From: a virus
DNA: 43,080 nt
Virus record (IMG/VR): IMGVR_UViG_3300019886_000011
Coordinates: 1 to 43,080 of that record
Reading direction: 5' to 3' (one strand)
In this document: positions 10,476-19,317 of the stretch, piece after piece
Position numbering within the stretch: position 1 is the first letter of the stretch
Layout: each line of letters opens with the position of its first letter
Notes under the pieces: model-generated
What the model was told of the DNA's origin: nothing
Seen by the model: the letters and a program-made list of their open reading frames with translations, nothing else
Databases searched by the model: none
Made by a program: the position numbers and the translations under genes

Positions 10476-12757
10476 TGGCCACCATGGACAACGAAGACCC
10501 AGCGCTCGACGACGATGTCACGGTGGACGAAGGCGACGACCCGCAAGACACGGTCATGCTCGACGATGGGCTGCCCCCTGAAGCTCCGGACGACACCTTC
10601 GTCTACGATGAAGACTCGCTGAACCTGTGCGAGGACTTCGATGCGCACCCGGACGGCCAGGATGCCATCGAAAAGCTCGGGCGCAAAATCGTGGAGGAGT
10701 TCGACTCGGACTGGGAGAGCTGCGAAAAGTGGCGGCAGCAGAACGCCGACGACTGGCGACTGTTCTGCGGTGACCTGCCAGCCAAATCGGGGGACTTCGC
10801 GTGGTCGGCTAACGTGCACGTTCCAATCATGTCCGAGAACCTGACCCGCGTGTGGTTCCGCATGATGGGCGAGCTGTTCGACGACTGGGGCAACGTGTTC
10901 GGCGTGTCGTCGCTCGGGCCGCAGGACGATGACCAAGCTGCTCTCTTGTCGATGCACGGCAACTGGCAGATTCGAAATCAGATCAAGGACTTCCCGCGCC
11001 AGATGGCGATTGCAACACTCGCCTTCCTGAACGTGGGCGACGTGACGGTGCACTCGTTCTACGATGAGGAGACCAAGTCGAATCGGCACGAGTGCTTGAG
11101 CCCCGACCAGTTCTGTACGCCGTTCTCCAACAAGACGACGATGCCGGACTACTCGGACATCCCGCACTTGGTGAAGATTCTGGAGTACCCGCGGCACAAG
11201 ATCGAAGCCATGCGCGATGCGTGGTTCGACGTGGATTCCATCCTGAAGAAGGGTGACGAGCCGAGCTATGATGACGAGCCCGAGACGCCGCTAGCCGACA
11301 CGGTGGCGGAGACGATGGGGCAGGACAAGCCCGCCGACGACGTGGGAGCGCCGCGGAAAATACTTTGGTACGAGGGATGGGCGGAGCTGCCGAACCAGTC
11401 AAAGCAGCGCTACATCCAGGCGATCGTCGACTACCGCTCGGCCCATGTGCTGCGGCTGACCATTCACGAGGAAGCGCCGTGGCAAGAGAAGGCCAAGTAC
11501 AAGCGCCAACTGGACGAGCTGGCGAAGTTCCGCGCCGCCCAAGCGGACCACCAAGCGGCTTTGCAGAATCAAGACCTGGCCATCAGCCAAGTCGGCCAAG
11601 CAACGGCTCAGGGCAGCGTGGGTCCCGAGCAGGCCATGCAGACGCTCCAGACCATCAAGGCTCAAGAGCCTCAACCGCCGCTACCGCCGGCATGGATGCA
11701 GAATCCCGATGATCCAAGCGAAACCCCCCAGCAGCCCGACAAGGCTCCCATCTACCTCTTCACTCACGGGGTCTGCATTGAGCCCGGCGCTGGTAGTCTC
11801 GGGCTGGGGTACGGACGGATGCAAGCCGATTTCAATCGGGCGGCTAACACTATGGCGAGTCAGTCGGTCGACTCGAACACCCTTAGCAACTGCAAAACCT
11901 GGATTGCCGCGGGCGACGTAGAATGGGAGAGCGGGAGCTTCAAGTTTCAGCCGGGAGCCATCAACAAGCTGAAGGGCATGTCCCCCGAGCAAATCAAGGA
12001 CTGCCTCATCCCGTTCGCATTCGCTGATGGTAACCCGCAGCTGATGGGCATGGTGGAGAAAATCAGCGAGTGGGCGCAATCCTCCATCCAAGGCCCCGAC
12101 GTGCTCTCCGGAGAGAGCGGAAAGTCGGGCGAGACGGCGCGCGGTATCAGCGCACGCATCGAGCAGGCCACCAAGCAGCTCAGTGTCGTGGCGCGGAAGT
12201 TCGTGATGGAGGTGTTCTCACGCATCCTGAAGAACAATGCCTACCTGAACAGCATCTTCCTGCCCGAGGACGAGCTGTTCGAAATGGAAGCGAACCTCAT
12301 CCCGCAGGGGATGACGCCACCGTTCAAGGTGAGCCGCGACATGTACGCGCGGAACTACCAGATCGAAATCCGCGCCGACCTCCGCTTTGCCTCCCAGGCG
12401 CAGCGCGTGGGCGAGGCCGACGATGCCTTGGCGCTCGTGATGAAGAACCCGATGACAGCGAACAACCCGGCGCTCGTGTACGCGGCGATGGTGAAGTGCC
12501 TCGTGGCGCGCGGCCAGCGCGACCTCATCCCAATGCTCGGGCAGCGCCCCCAGATGTCGCAAATGCCATTCGGTCCACCGCCGCCACCCCCGGCGGTGCC
12601 GCAGCCCTCTCCGGTATTCGTCGAAGGTCAGGGCGGAGCGCCGCCTGGTGCCCCGCCGTCCGGAATGGTGCCCCCCGGCGGCAACCCGAGCGGCCCCCCA
12701 CCGGGCATGCCACCTAGACCTGCGCTTCACCTTGCCGGAGCCCCGCCCACCGGATGA
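10475..12757 (+). CDS. Portal protein
   Basis: 760 residues from ATG 10475; AGGAA seven bases upstream and a one-base overlap with the terminase stop support this start. The acidic N-terminus (DDDVTVDEGDD) precedes a portal-like body: helical W-rich segment, LTRVWFRMMGELFDDWGNVF, EYPRHKIEAMRDAWFD, SKQRYIQAIVDYRSAHVLRL, then GYGRMQADFNRAANTMASQSVDSNTLS and SGESGKSGETARGISARIEQATKQLS. The length and order fit the P22-type portal of podoviruses, a dodecamer at one capsid vertex. The C-terminus is a Pro/Gly-rich tail. Assigned from overall pattern and position. Confidence 0.8.
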   Translation: MATMDNEDPALDDDVTVDEGDDPQDTVMLDDGLPPEAPDDTFVYDEDSLNLCEDFDAHPDGQDAIEKLGRKIVEEFDSDWESCEKWRQQNADDWRLFCGDLPAKSGDFAWSANVHVPIMSENLTRVWFRMMGELFDDWGNVFGVSSLGPQDDDQAALLSMHGNWQIRNQIKDFPRQMAIATLAFLNVGDVTVHSFYDEETKSNRHECLSPDQFCTPFSNKTTMPDYSDIPHLVKILEYPRHKIEAMRDAWFDVDSILKKGDEPSYDDEPETPLADTVAETMGQDKPADDVGAPRKILWYEGWAELPNQSKQRYIQAIVDYRSAHVLRLTIHEEAPWQEKAKYKRQLDELAKFRAAQADHQAALQNQDLAISQVGQATAQGSVGPEQAMQTLQTIKAQEPQPPLPPAWMQNPDDPSETPQQPDKAPIYLFTHGVCIEPGAGSLGLGYGRMQADFNRAANTMASQSVDSNTLSNCKTWIAAGDVEWESGSFKFQPGAINKLKGMSPEQIKDCLIPFAFADGNPQLMGMVEKISEWAQSSIQGPDVLSGESGKSGETARGISARIEQATKQLSVVARKFVMEVFSRILKNNAYLNSIFLPEDELFEMEANLIPQGMTPPFKVSRDMYARNYQIEIRADLRFASQAQRVGEADDALALVMKNPMTANNPALVYAAMVKCLVARGQRDLIPMLGQRPQMSQMPFGPPPPPPAVPQPSPVFVEGQGGAPPGAPPSGMVPPGGNPSGPPPGMPPRPALHLAGAPPTG

Positions 12758-12960
12758 GCAAACCCTACTACGACTTCAAGAGCGGCCCTGACGGCTTCCT
12801 TCGCGACATGCAGGCGAAGACCAAGGAGCAGCTCGAAACCCTGCTGGCCGTGTGCGCCAAGAGCAGCGACCCACTAGTCACAGGGCATTACGCCAGGTGG
12901 TCGACATTGAACGAGTTCACTGAATACCTGGCGAATCCCAGGAAAGAAAAGGCAGGCTGA
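12754..12960 (+). CDS. Small hypothetical protein
   Basis: 68 residues from ATG 12754, overlapping the portal stop (ATGA). YYDFKSGPDGFLRDMQAKTKEQLETLLAVCAKSSDPLVTGHYARWSTLNEFTEYLANPRKEKAG-type sequence, mainly helical. Found between portal and GroES-like genes; may assist head assembly (inference only). Confidence 0.65.
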   Translation: MSKPYYDFKSGPDGFLRDMQAKTKEQLETLLAVCAKSSDPLVTGHYARWSTLNEFTEYLANPRKEKAG

Positions 12961-13572
12961 GTGGAAGTACAAGAACTGAACGGTGACGGGCTGCGACTCA
13001 AAGAGCGCGACAAGGAGCTGGCAGAGCGCAAGAAGCGCCTAATCCGCTCCAAGATGTCGCCACCGGGCACGCTCGGGCTCGACAAGTGCCTCGAGGCAGC
13101 GCGGCAGAAGTACGGCATCCCTGACACCGCGTTCGGCATGCAGGCCTCGTTCAACACGGTCCTAGTGCTCCAGGTTGCCATGCAGGAAGGCGAGACGTAC
13201 AAGGACTCGGCCATTATCTTGGCGGAGTCAACGCGCGACCGCGAGCTGCGGAAGGCCCCCATCGGCGTCATCATCTCGGCTGGACTCGGCGCTTTGGACT
13301 CGCTCAGAAGTCACGGCGTCGACCTCGGGCACAAGGTGGTGTTCGTGCATTCGGCGCCCTACTTCATCCGCTTCGACAACATCGGCGGAGTCGACCAGCA
13401 TCTTGTGGTCCTTCAAGTCTCTCAAATCCGAGCTAGCTACAACACCGCGGAAGACTTGAAGGAACGCCGCGTGTTCATCAAAGCAAACGTCGACACCGAA
13501 GGTGTCATTACGCACGTCCTGGTCGACGAAAATCGCCAGGTGACGATGCCCCAGAAACCAGAGGTGGAGTGA
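12961..13572 (+). CDS. Hypothetical protein with a GroES-like central region
   Basis: 203 residues from GTG 12961, immediately after the previous stop. A basic helical N-terminus is followed by ~85-165: APIGVIISAGLGALDSL, GVDLGHKVVF, PYFIRF and HLVVLQVSQIRA, which resembles the order of strands in the co-chaperonin GroES (glycine turn, hydrophobic strand, final 'I' strand). This is a weak resemblance; the gene lies between portal and scaffold, where assembly helpers are common. Confidence 0.45.
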   Translation: MEVQELNGDGLRLKERDKELAERKKRLIRSKMSPPGTLGLDKCLEAARQKYGIPDTAFGMQASFNTVLVLQVAMQEGETYKDSAIILAESTRDRELRKAPIGVIISAGLGALDSLRSHGVDLGHKVVFVHSAPYFIRFDNIGGVDQHLVVLQVSQIRASYNTAEDLKERRVFIKANVDTEGVITHVLVDENRQVTMPQKPEVE

Positions 13573-14495
13573 TGGCTAAATTCGGCGAAGAAGACGAAGG
13601 CGGCGGGGGAGAGGAGGCGCTCGGCGCTAAGGGCGCAGCGCTGTTCAACAAGCGCATGGCTGCAGCCCCGCTGGAGTCCGAAGACGGCACGGTAACCGTC
13701 CAGGAGCCTGAAGAAGACGACGATCTGGACGAGACGCCCGAGGCGCCCAGTCGCAAGGAGAGACGTTCGCAGCGCGGGGCAGACCGCGTATCGGCTCGCG
13801 AGCGGGCGGCAGCGGCAGAGGCCCGGGCAGCCGTGCTCCAAGAGCAACTCGACGCCGCGCGCCGCGCGCCGGTCGCGCCCCTCGGGCAACAGCGCCAGCA
13901 GGGTAACCCGTACGAGCACATCGACGCCGAGATCCGCAAGACCTTCCAGGAAGAAAAGGCGCTGAACGCCAAGTGGGTGGCGACATCCGCCAAGGCATCG
14001 GCTGCCGAAATCCAGCGGATGGAAGATGAAGCGGCGGAGCTGGTGGTGCGGCGCCAGGGGCTCATCGTCGACCGGAAGGAAGTCGAGCGCGCGCCGCGCC
14101 GGGCCGAGGAAGCTCGAATCCACGACCAGCGAAGTCGCTTCCCAGACGTGTTCGCGGACACCCGCGCCTTCCAGTACGCGCAGGGCACCTACAACCAGGC
14201 GTTGGCTCGCGGCGAGGCAGACAGCCGGGAACTGCAAGACGCGGCCTTCCTGGAGGCTCGCCAGGTCATCCTGGGCAAGCGCCCGGCTCCGGACCAGGCA
14301 ACGCGGCAGCGCGCGAGCGGCGTCAGCTCGGGTGTGCGGCCGACGGCAGTGGTGGACCGGCCCAAAATCAGCATGCCGAAGGGCAGCGACTACGATCGCA
14401 TCGCGCGCGCGGCGTTCCCGAAGCTCGACCCCGCCGAGGCTCGTCAGAGGTGGGCCAACACGGTTGGGAAGAAGCTCATCGCGAAGCAGGGCTAA
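13572..14495 (+). CDS. Putative scaffolding protein
   Basis: 307 residues from ATG 13572 with AGGTGGAG upstream. Highly charged and Ala/Arg/Glu-rich; residues ~65-105 and ~130-190 are likely coiled coil (RERAAAAEARAAVLQEQLDAARR; SAAEIQRMEDEAAELVVRR). C-terminal basic patch FPKLDPAEARQRWANTVGKKL. The position between portal and capsid genes, low complexity and coiled coil fit an internal scaffold, but there is no sequence motif proof. Confidence 0.6.
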   Translation: MAKFGEEDEGGGGEEALGAKGAALFNKRMAAAPLESEDGTVTVQEPEEDDDLDETPEAPSRKERRSQRGADRVSARERAAAAEARAAVLQEQLDAARRAPVAPLGQQRQQGNPYEHIDAEIRKTFQEEKALNAKWVATSAKASAAEIQRMEDEAAELVVRRQGLIVDRKEVERAPRRAEEARIHDQRSRFPDVFADTRAFQYAQGTYNQALARGEADSRELQDAAFLEARQVILGKRPAPDQATRQRASGVSSGVRPTAVVDRPKISMPKGSDYDRIARAAFPKLDPAEARQRWANTVGKKLIAKQG

Positions 14496-14548
14496 ATTTC
14501 CTGTTGACGGGAAATCGGCGTCGTGTATCCTGATGGTACCGACGCCGA
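14496..14548 (+). promoter_or_regulatory. Promoter bracketed by two inverted repeats
   Basis: TTGACG (14504-14509), 16 bp, TATCCT (14526-14531). The -35 lies in the loop of ATTTCC...GGAAAT (14496-14501/14510-14515). The -10 lies in the loop of a 9-bp perfect repeat TCGGCGTCG/CGACGCCGA (14515-14523/14540-14548). The operator of the early promoters is absent. Probably serves the capsid genes from 14659. Confidence 0.6.
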
Positions 14549-14658
14549 GCTAGCCAGCGACGCGCCGACGCGGCTCCTACGCACCTCACGTAGCAGTCTG
14601 GACTCGAGGAGACCATCACCGGTCAGGGCAATCACGGTGAAGAGTCCAGGAGTTCAGT

Positions 14659-15108
14659 TTGGCCGCAGCAGCGAAAAAGCGAAGAATCGACCCGGAGCCT
14701 GAGTCCATCGACCCCGATGAAGACCTCGGCCAAGTCCTGAACAAGGACCCGGAGAAGGACTACGTCTGGGCCTACAAGGTAGGCGGCGCGATCGGCAACT
14801 ACGAAAACCGCGGATACGAAATCGAGACGGTGCGGACTGATGGCCCCCGATCGATGTCCCAGACGAAACTCAAGACGCTCGACGCTCCGGTGGAGTGGAA
14901 CGACAACGTCCTGATGAGCCGACCCAAGGCGGTCAGCGAAGAAGCCTACGCGCGCAGTCAGCGCAAGGCCGACAAGATGGAAGCCTCCATCATTTCCCAG
15001 GACGGTCCAGCGGACCCGTCCCGCGGTATTCACAGCTTCCGGCGCGGGCGTACCGCGGTGGGGCTCGAAAACACAACCTCACCGGCCATGCCCGACGAAT
15101 CGGTCTAG
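14659..15108 (+). CDS. Hypothetical head-region protein (TTG start)
   Basis: 149 residues. TTG 14659 is chosen because CCAGGAG lies six bases upstream. Basic N-terminus AAAAKKRRIDPEPE, then VWAYKVGGAIGNYENRGYEIETVR and NVLMSRPKAVSEEAYARSQRKADKM. No family recognised; first gene after the 14.5-kb promoter and before the decoration-like protein. Confidence 0.65.
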   Translation: MAAAAKKRRIDPEPESIDPDEDLGQVLNKDPEKDYVWAYKVGGAIGNYENRGYEIETVRTDGPRSMSQTKLKTLDAPVEWNDNVLMSRPKAVSEEAYARSQRKADKMEASIISQDGPADPSRGIHSFRRGRTAVGLENTTSPAMPDESV

Positions 15109-15117
15109 GAATCCACC

Positions 15118-15792
15118 ATGTCTGACAACACCCATTTTTACGGCTTCCGCTGGGCATACAACGCGAACGGCAAGGACATGCCGAAGCCCGAGCTGATGGA
15201 TGTCGGCTCTGGCGTGAACTTCACGGTTTCCGGCAACGCCACCAACCTCAACCTGAACGTGGGCGACCCTGTTGCGCTGCTCTCCACTGGGTTTATCACC
15301 CTGGCGGGCGGCAACGAAAACGGCCAAACCTCGCAAGCGGCGTGGGGTGTGGTGGTTGGCATGGGCCCGGTCGGGTTCTTCAACGGCACTCGAATGGTCC
15401 GTCAGAGCTTCCTCCAGTCCGGCTGCACCTACACGGCGGGCAACGTGGACCGAATCTCCCAAGTGCTAGTGGTGCCGTTCTCGGCTGGTATGTGGGAAAT
15501 CGACGTGGACGACAATACCACGGCGACGACCCAGGCGGGTTACCAGGCCTTCGTCGGTGAGAACTGCGACCACCAGCTCGTGCCGAACGCGCAGGGCTTC
15601 GTGAACGCGCAGCTTGCGGCGAACCCGGTGCTGAACATCGCGAGCCACGCGGCGGCTACGACCACGCTGAGCATGCGCATCCGCGGCATCAGTAAGAATT
15701 TCGCGAACCAAGACTTCTCCGGCAAGTTCGTCAAGCTCATCGTGAGCGTGAACAAGGGCCAGGAGAACTACTTCACGAGCGCTGGTATCTGA
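15118..15792 (+). CDS. Putative capsid decoration / head protein
   Basis: 224 residues from ATG 15118. Beta-rich with many small residues: GSGVNFTVSGNATNLNLNVGDPVALLSTGFITLAGG, AAWGVVVGMGPV. Cement or decoration proteins that bind the capsid surface show similar composition and lie just before the major capsid gene. Assignment from position and composition only. Confidence 0.5.
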   Translation: MSDNTHFYGFRWAYNANGKDMPKPELMDVGSGVNFTVSGNATNLNLNVGDPVALLSTGFITLAGGNENGQTSQAAWGVVVGMGPVGFFNGTRMVRQSFLQSGCTYTAGNVDRISQVLVVPFSAGMWEIDVDDNTTATTQAGYQAFVGENCDHQLVPNAQGFVNAQLAANPVLNIASHAAATTTLSMRIRGISKNFANQDFSGKFVKLIVSVNKGQENYFTSAGI

Positions 15793-15980
15793 TGCCGAAG
15801 AGCGTCAAGCCGCCCCCAGAGGTATTGGCCGACCCGTTTCACGTGGAGCCGTCGGCCACCTTAGAAACTATTCCCGGCACAGCCGAGGAAGCACAGGCCC
15901 CGGATACGATTCCCGCGCCTGGTCATCCCGACCCCCAACCCGAGTATGTGCCGAGCGCCCGTCGCGCTCCGCAGGAGTAG
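15792..15980 (+). CDS. Small Pro/Glu-rich hypothetical protein
   Basis: 62 residues from ATG 15792, overlapping the previous stop by one base. Nearly all Pro, Glu, Ala (PPPEVLADPFHVEPS, PAPGHPDPQPEYVPS), thus disordered. Only its place in the coupled gene chain supports it. Confidence 0.5.
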   Translation: MPKSVKPPPEVLADPFHVEPSATLETIPGTAEEAQAPDTIPAPGHPDPQPEYVPSARRAPQE

Positions 15981-15983
15981 CCC

Positions 15984-16889
15984 ATGGCCGTCGTTTTTAC
16001 AGCCAACGTCGTCGACACGCTGAAGCTCACGCTCAACGAAATCTGCGACGACAGCCTCACGAATTTCAAAGAGAAGTCCATCTTCGGTGACTGGCTCGAT
16101 GTCGGCAACATGGACGACAACTTCGTGGACGACCTGGAGACCGCGGGTCCCGGGATCGCCGCGGAGAAGCCGGAAGGCGCCGAAATCATCAAGGGCACTA
16201 TCCGCGAGGGCACGCTCACCCGGTACATGTCCCGGACCTTCGGGCTCGGCCTTATCATCACGGAAGAGGCGATCGAGGACTGCAAGTACAAGGAGGTGTT
16301 CCGTGCTGGAGCGCGCCTTGGTCGCGCGGTCTACAAGAGCATCGACATCGACACCACGAACATGCTGGCTCGTGCGACGAACACGGCCTACACGTTCGGC
16401 GATGGTCAACCGCTCGCGAGCGCGACCCACACGCTGCCGAACGGCGGCACCTTCAGCAACTTGCTGACCCCCATCAGCCCGAGCCGTATCGCGATGGCGA
16501 CGGCACGGACCCAGATGCAGATTGCGGCGGGCCACGACGGATTGCCGGAAGGCTACGAGCCCAAGGCCATCGTTTGCCCTTACGGCCAGTGGTACATCTG
16601 GAAGGGGCTCATCGAATCGGAGAAGGCTCCGGACCCGGGCTCATTCAACGAGATCAACGTGGTCAAGGAGATGAACCTGAAGCTGGTCCCGAACCGGTAC
16701 TGGTCGAACACCACGACCAACTGGGCGGTCATCAGCGACGCGGACAACGGGATGAAGTTCCTGTGGCGCCGCAAGCCGACGAACAAGACCTGGGTCGACA
16801 ACGCTCAAGGCTTGATGAACTACGGCATGACTGCGCGCTGGTCGCGCGGCATGACCGACCCACGCGGTGTGTTTTTTAACAACGCTTGA
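15984..16889 (+). CDS. Major capsid protein (HK97-fold candidate)
   Basis: 301 residues from ATG 15984. TANVVDTLKLTLNEICDDSLTNFKEKSIFGDWLDVGNMDD begins an N-arm; TRYMSRTFGLGLIITEEAIEDCKYKEVFRAGARLGRAVYKSIDIDTTNMLARATN is a spine-helix-like region; THTLPNGGTFSNLLTPISPSRIAMATARTQMQ, EPKAIVCPYGQWY and NTTTNWAVISDADNGMKFLWRRKP follow. The overall pattern and length resemble Mu gpT-like and podovirus capsid proteins. Forms the icosahedral shell around the scaffold. Confidence 0.8.
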   Translation: MAVVFTANVVDTLKLTLNEICDDSLTNFKEKSIFGDWLDVGNMDDNFVDDLETAGPGIAAEKPEGAEIIKGTIREGTLTRYMSRTFGLGLIITEEAIEDCKYKEVFRAGARLGRAVYKSIDIDTTNMLARATNTAYTFGDGQPLASATHTLPNGGTFSNLLTPISPSRIAMATARTQMQIAAGHDGLPEGYEPKAIVCPYGQWYIWKGLIESEKAPDPGSFNEINVVKEMNLKLVPNRYWSNTTTNWAVISDADNGMKFLWRRKPTNKTWVDNAQGLMNYGMTARWSRGMTDPRGVFFNNA

Positions 16890-16898
16890 GGAGGCACC

Positions 16899-17849
16899 AT
16901 GCCCGCACCGTCCCTTTTAGACGCAACGCTGATTGCAACCAACCAGGGTTTGCGAACCCAATACGGCGTCATCCTTCCTCCGGGTGCTCGCGTGGCGGCC
17001 TATGTGCGCTCCACGGGTGCCCAGTCGGGTGATGACTCATTCCTGACCACGAACCTCGTGCCCACGCTGGCAGCCGGCCTGGCGCGCGCGCGGGCTGGTT
17101 TGGGAGACTTCGTGGTATGCCTGCCTGGTCACGTGGAGACGGTCGATGCGGCGCAGTCTACTGCGTTCGCAGCGGCGCTCGTCGCGGGCACCAAGATCCT
17201 CGGCGTAGGGAAGGGGAGCAATCTCCCGACCTTCACCTGGTCTGCCACGGCGTCTATCTGGACGATCGCGGTGAACGATGTTCAGATCACCGGGCTTCGC
17301 CTGCTGCTCGACGGTATCACGGCGGTCGTGAACGCCATCAACATCACGGGCACGGACGTGTCGCTGGCCGGCTGTGACATCGAGGTCTCTACGACTGCGA
17401 AGGCGCCAACCACGGGCATCACGGTCGCGGCTACCGCGTTGCGTGGCTACATCGGGTTCAACGCCTTCCGGGGCCTCGCGGCATCGGTGGCGACGAATCT
17501 GATCGTAGTGGCTGGCGCAAGCAGTGACGTGGCGATCGAGGACAACAAGTTCATGTGTCCCGTGACGGCAGCTACTGGGCACATCAGCGTGACCGGCGCA
17601 GCCATCAATCTGTCCATCGCGCGCAACAACATGTACAACACGGCAGCGGCGAGCACGGTCTGCGTGTCGTTTGCAGCGGCGGCTTCGGATGGCATCTTGG
17701 AGGGCAACCGTTTTGCGGTGCTGAACAACGGCACGGCTTCGGCGCAGGGCGTCACGTTCGGCGCCGGCTGCCTCGTTAAGGCGTTCCAAAACTTCTGCTC
17801 GGACGAGCCGCAAAAGAGCGGTCTGCTGTCGCCGGTAGCCGCGACCTGA
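16899..17849 (+). CDS. Beta-helix-like virion protein
   Basis: 316 residues from ATG 16899 with GAGGAGG upstream. Ala/Gly/Thr/Val-rich, with repeated rungs (VNDVQITGLRLLLDGITAVVNAINITGTDVSLAGCDIEV; DVAIEDNKFMCPV; ILEGNRFAVLNNG) typical of a right-handed beta-helix. Shares an 'LPGH-ET' block with the protein at 19314 (MPGHAETL), so the two are probably paralogues. Possibly a capsid or tail appendage. A strong terminator follows. Confidence 0.65.
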   Translation: MPAPSLLDATLIATNQGLRTQYGVILPPGARVAAYVRSTGAQSGDDSFLTTNLVPTLAAGLARARAGLGDFVVCLPGHVETVDAAQSTAFAAALVAGTKILGVGKGSNLPTFTWSATASIWTIAVNDVQITGLRLLLDGITAVVNAINITGTDVSLAGCDIEVSTTAKAPTTGITVAATALRGYIGFNAFRGLAASVATNLIVVAGASSDVAIEDNKFMCPVTAATGHISVTGAAINLSIARNNMYNTAAASTVCVSFAAAASDGILEGNRFAVLNNGTASAQGVTFGAGCLVKAFQNFCSDEPQKSGLLSPVAAT

Positions 17850-17855
17850 TACGTG

Positions 17856-17889
17856 GGGCTCCGGGCTGGGCCTGGCGCCCTTTCTTTTT
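17856..17889 (+). terminator. Rho-independent terminator
   Basis: GGGC-T-CCGGG pairs with CCTGG-C-GCCC (nine pairs including one G-U, one mismatch) around a CTGGG loop, then TTTCTTTTT. Located between the beta-helix gene and the gene at 17902; separates abundant head proteins from tail genes. Confidence 0.8.
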
Positions 17890-17901
17890 CCTGGAGCCTC
17901 C

Positions 17902-18204
17902 ATGCGTACCATCAGCTACAAGCGTTCCCACAGAAGCCCCCCCGGTGACTGTATCCGCGCATGTAGCTATTGTGGAGTCCCATGGTACCGCTCACAGCTG
18001 ACACGCGACGCCTCGGGTAACCTCGCCTGTCCAGACGAGCTGCCTGGGCGTGACGTGGTGACGTTGAACGAGGGCAACCTGGCGTGGTACTCGAGCCGGC
18101 GGCAGCTGGGCGACTCGGGGATGCCGGCGGACGGCACGGTGCCAGCGAAGTCGACCGAGGTAGCGCCGCCAGTGGTGCCCAATAAGCCAGCGCGGCAGCC
18201 CTGA
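17902..18204 (+). CDS. Zinc-ribbon protein
   Basis: 100 residues from ATG 17902. CSYCGVPWYRSQLTRD..GNLACPDE is a zinc ribbon with one CxxC and a later Cys plus nearby acidic residues, a pattern frequent in small phage head-region proteins. The C-terminal third is Pro/Ala-rich. Stop overlaps the next ATG by one base. Confidence 0.7.
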   Translation: MRTISYKRSHRSPPGDCIRACSYCGVPWYRSQLTRDASGNLACPDELPGRDVVTLNEGNLAWYSSRRQLGDSGMPADGTVPAKSTEVAPPVVPNKPARQP

Positions 18205-18284
18205 TGGCGGAAGCTCAAGTAGAGTCGCCGACCGACCTGTACGTCCCAACCATGCTTATCCGGTTGGCTCCCAAAGACGAATAA
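18204..18284 (+). CDS. 26-residue micropeptide
   Basis: ATG 18204 shares its first base with the previous TGA, and its TAA shares its last base with the next ATG (18284). Product begins MAEAQVESPTDLYVPTMLIR. The double overlap argues for translation; function unknown. Confidence 0.5.
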   Translation: MAEAQVESPTDLYVPTMLIRLAPKDE

Positions 18285-18580
18285 TGCGCCTAGCAAATCT
18301 ACACCCATCGCTGCATTGGTCCCCGACTGGGATCGGGTACACGCATCAACTCGTGTTCGATTGCCCACGCTGCGGACCGCCATACCAGATCAGTGTGAAT
18401 TGTCGTCTCGACGGCTTCCACAATCAGCCAGGAATCTGGGGGCTTACGGTGCCGAGTGAGATTAGTGGCGATGGCTGGAATGGTGTGACTGTCACACCAT
18501 CGATTCAGAATGCAACGCACGGTAAGAAAAAGATTTGCGGCCACCACTGCTCCGTCGTCGACGGCGAGGTGACACCGTGA
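18284..18580 (+). CDS. DUF6527-like protein
   Basis: 98 residues from ATG 18284. YTHQLVFDCPRCGPPYQISVNC, WNGVTVTPSIQN and CGHHCSVVDGEV match, in order, the landmarks I associate with DUF6527 proteins: Cys pair, W-x-x-x-TxTPSI, and a C-terminal C-H-x-x--DG. Probably metal-binding. Function unknown. The stop overlaps the next GTG. Confidence 0.65.
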   Translation: MRLANLHPSLHWSPTGIGYTHQLVFDCPRCGPPYQISVNCRLDGFHNQPGIWGLTVPSEISGDGWNGVTVTPSIQNATHGKKKICGHHCSVVDGEVTP

Positions 18581-19317
18581 TTTTGGGAGCCAACCGGATA
18601 AGCATGGTCCCAACCGTGGACGACATCTGCGCGCGCGCGTACCGCCGAGCTGGCCTGCTCAACGAAGCTCAGGCGCCGACGACCGTTCAGAAGAACAACG
18701 GGCGCCTGCTGCTCATGGACTTGGTCGACAAGCTGAGCGCAGAAGGCGTGTACATGCGCCAGGTGCAGTACGGCTACGTCGCGCTCGTGACGGGCGAGAA
18801 CGCCTACACCCTGACGGCCGATGTCATCGACATCGTGGGCAACGGAGCGTACATCGACCCGACCCAATCCCAAGTGCAATTCCAAGCCAGCTCGGAAACG
18901 CCGGTCATCATGAAGGACCGGGATACGTGGCAGGGGCTTACGTCCAAGTCGGCGCAGGCGCGACCAACGCTCGGCTACTTCGCGCGCGAGGCCGCGCAGC
19001 CCACGCTCTACATCTGGCCTACACCGAGCGCGACCGAGAACACGGGGCTCATCCGCTTCCAATTCCAGAAGGAGCGTGCGGACCTGACCCTGGGCACGAA
19101 CACGATGCCCTTCGAGCGCTACTGGTCGGCATACTTCGTGTGGTCCTTGGCGGCGGTGCTCGCCGTCGACAACTCGCTACCGCTTGACCGGGTGCAGCTG
19201 CTCTCCGGTGAGGCAGCGGCAAACCTGGCCATCTGTAAGGGCTACTCCAAGCAGAACGTGAGCCTGGTCGTCAGAATGAACCACACCACCGGGTGGGAAT
19301 CGCGGAGGCGCTGGTGA
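18577..19317 (+). CDS. Tail adaptor / head-completion protein (P22 gp4- or T7 gp11-like)
   Basis: 246 residues from GTG 18577 (GTGA overlap); ATG 18604 is an alternative. TVDDICARAYRRAGLLNEAQAPTT and GRLLLMDLVDKLSAEGVYMRQV form the helical N-part; VALVTGENAYTLTADVIDIVGNGAYI, KDRDTWQGLTSK, PTLGYFAREAAQPTLYIWPTPS and PFERYWSAYFVWSLAAVLAVD follow. This is the pattern of ring-forming adaptors that join the portal to the tail hub. Confidence 0.7.
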   Translation: MILGANRISMVPTVDDICARAYRRAGLLNEAQAPTTVQKNNGRLLLMDLVDKLSAEGVYMRQVQYGYVALVTGENAYTLTADVIDIVGNGAYIDPTQSQVQFQASSETPVIMKDRDTWQGLTSKSAQARPTLGYFAREAAQPTLYIWPTPSATENTGLIRFQFQKERADLTLGTNTMPFERYWSAYFVWSLAAVLAVDNSLPLDRVQLLSGEAAANLAICKGYSKQNVSLVVRMNHTTGWESRRRW

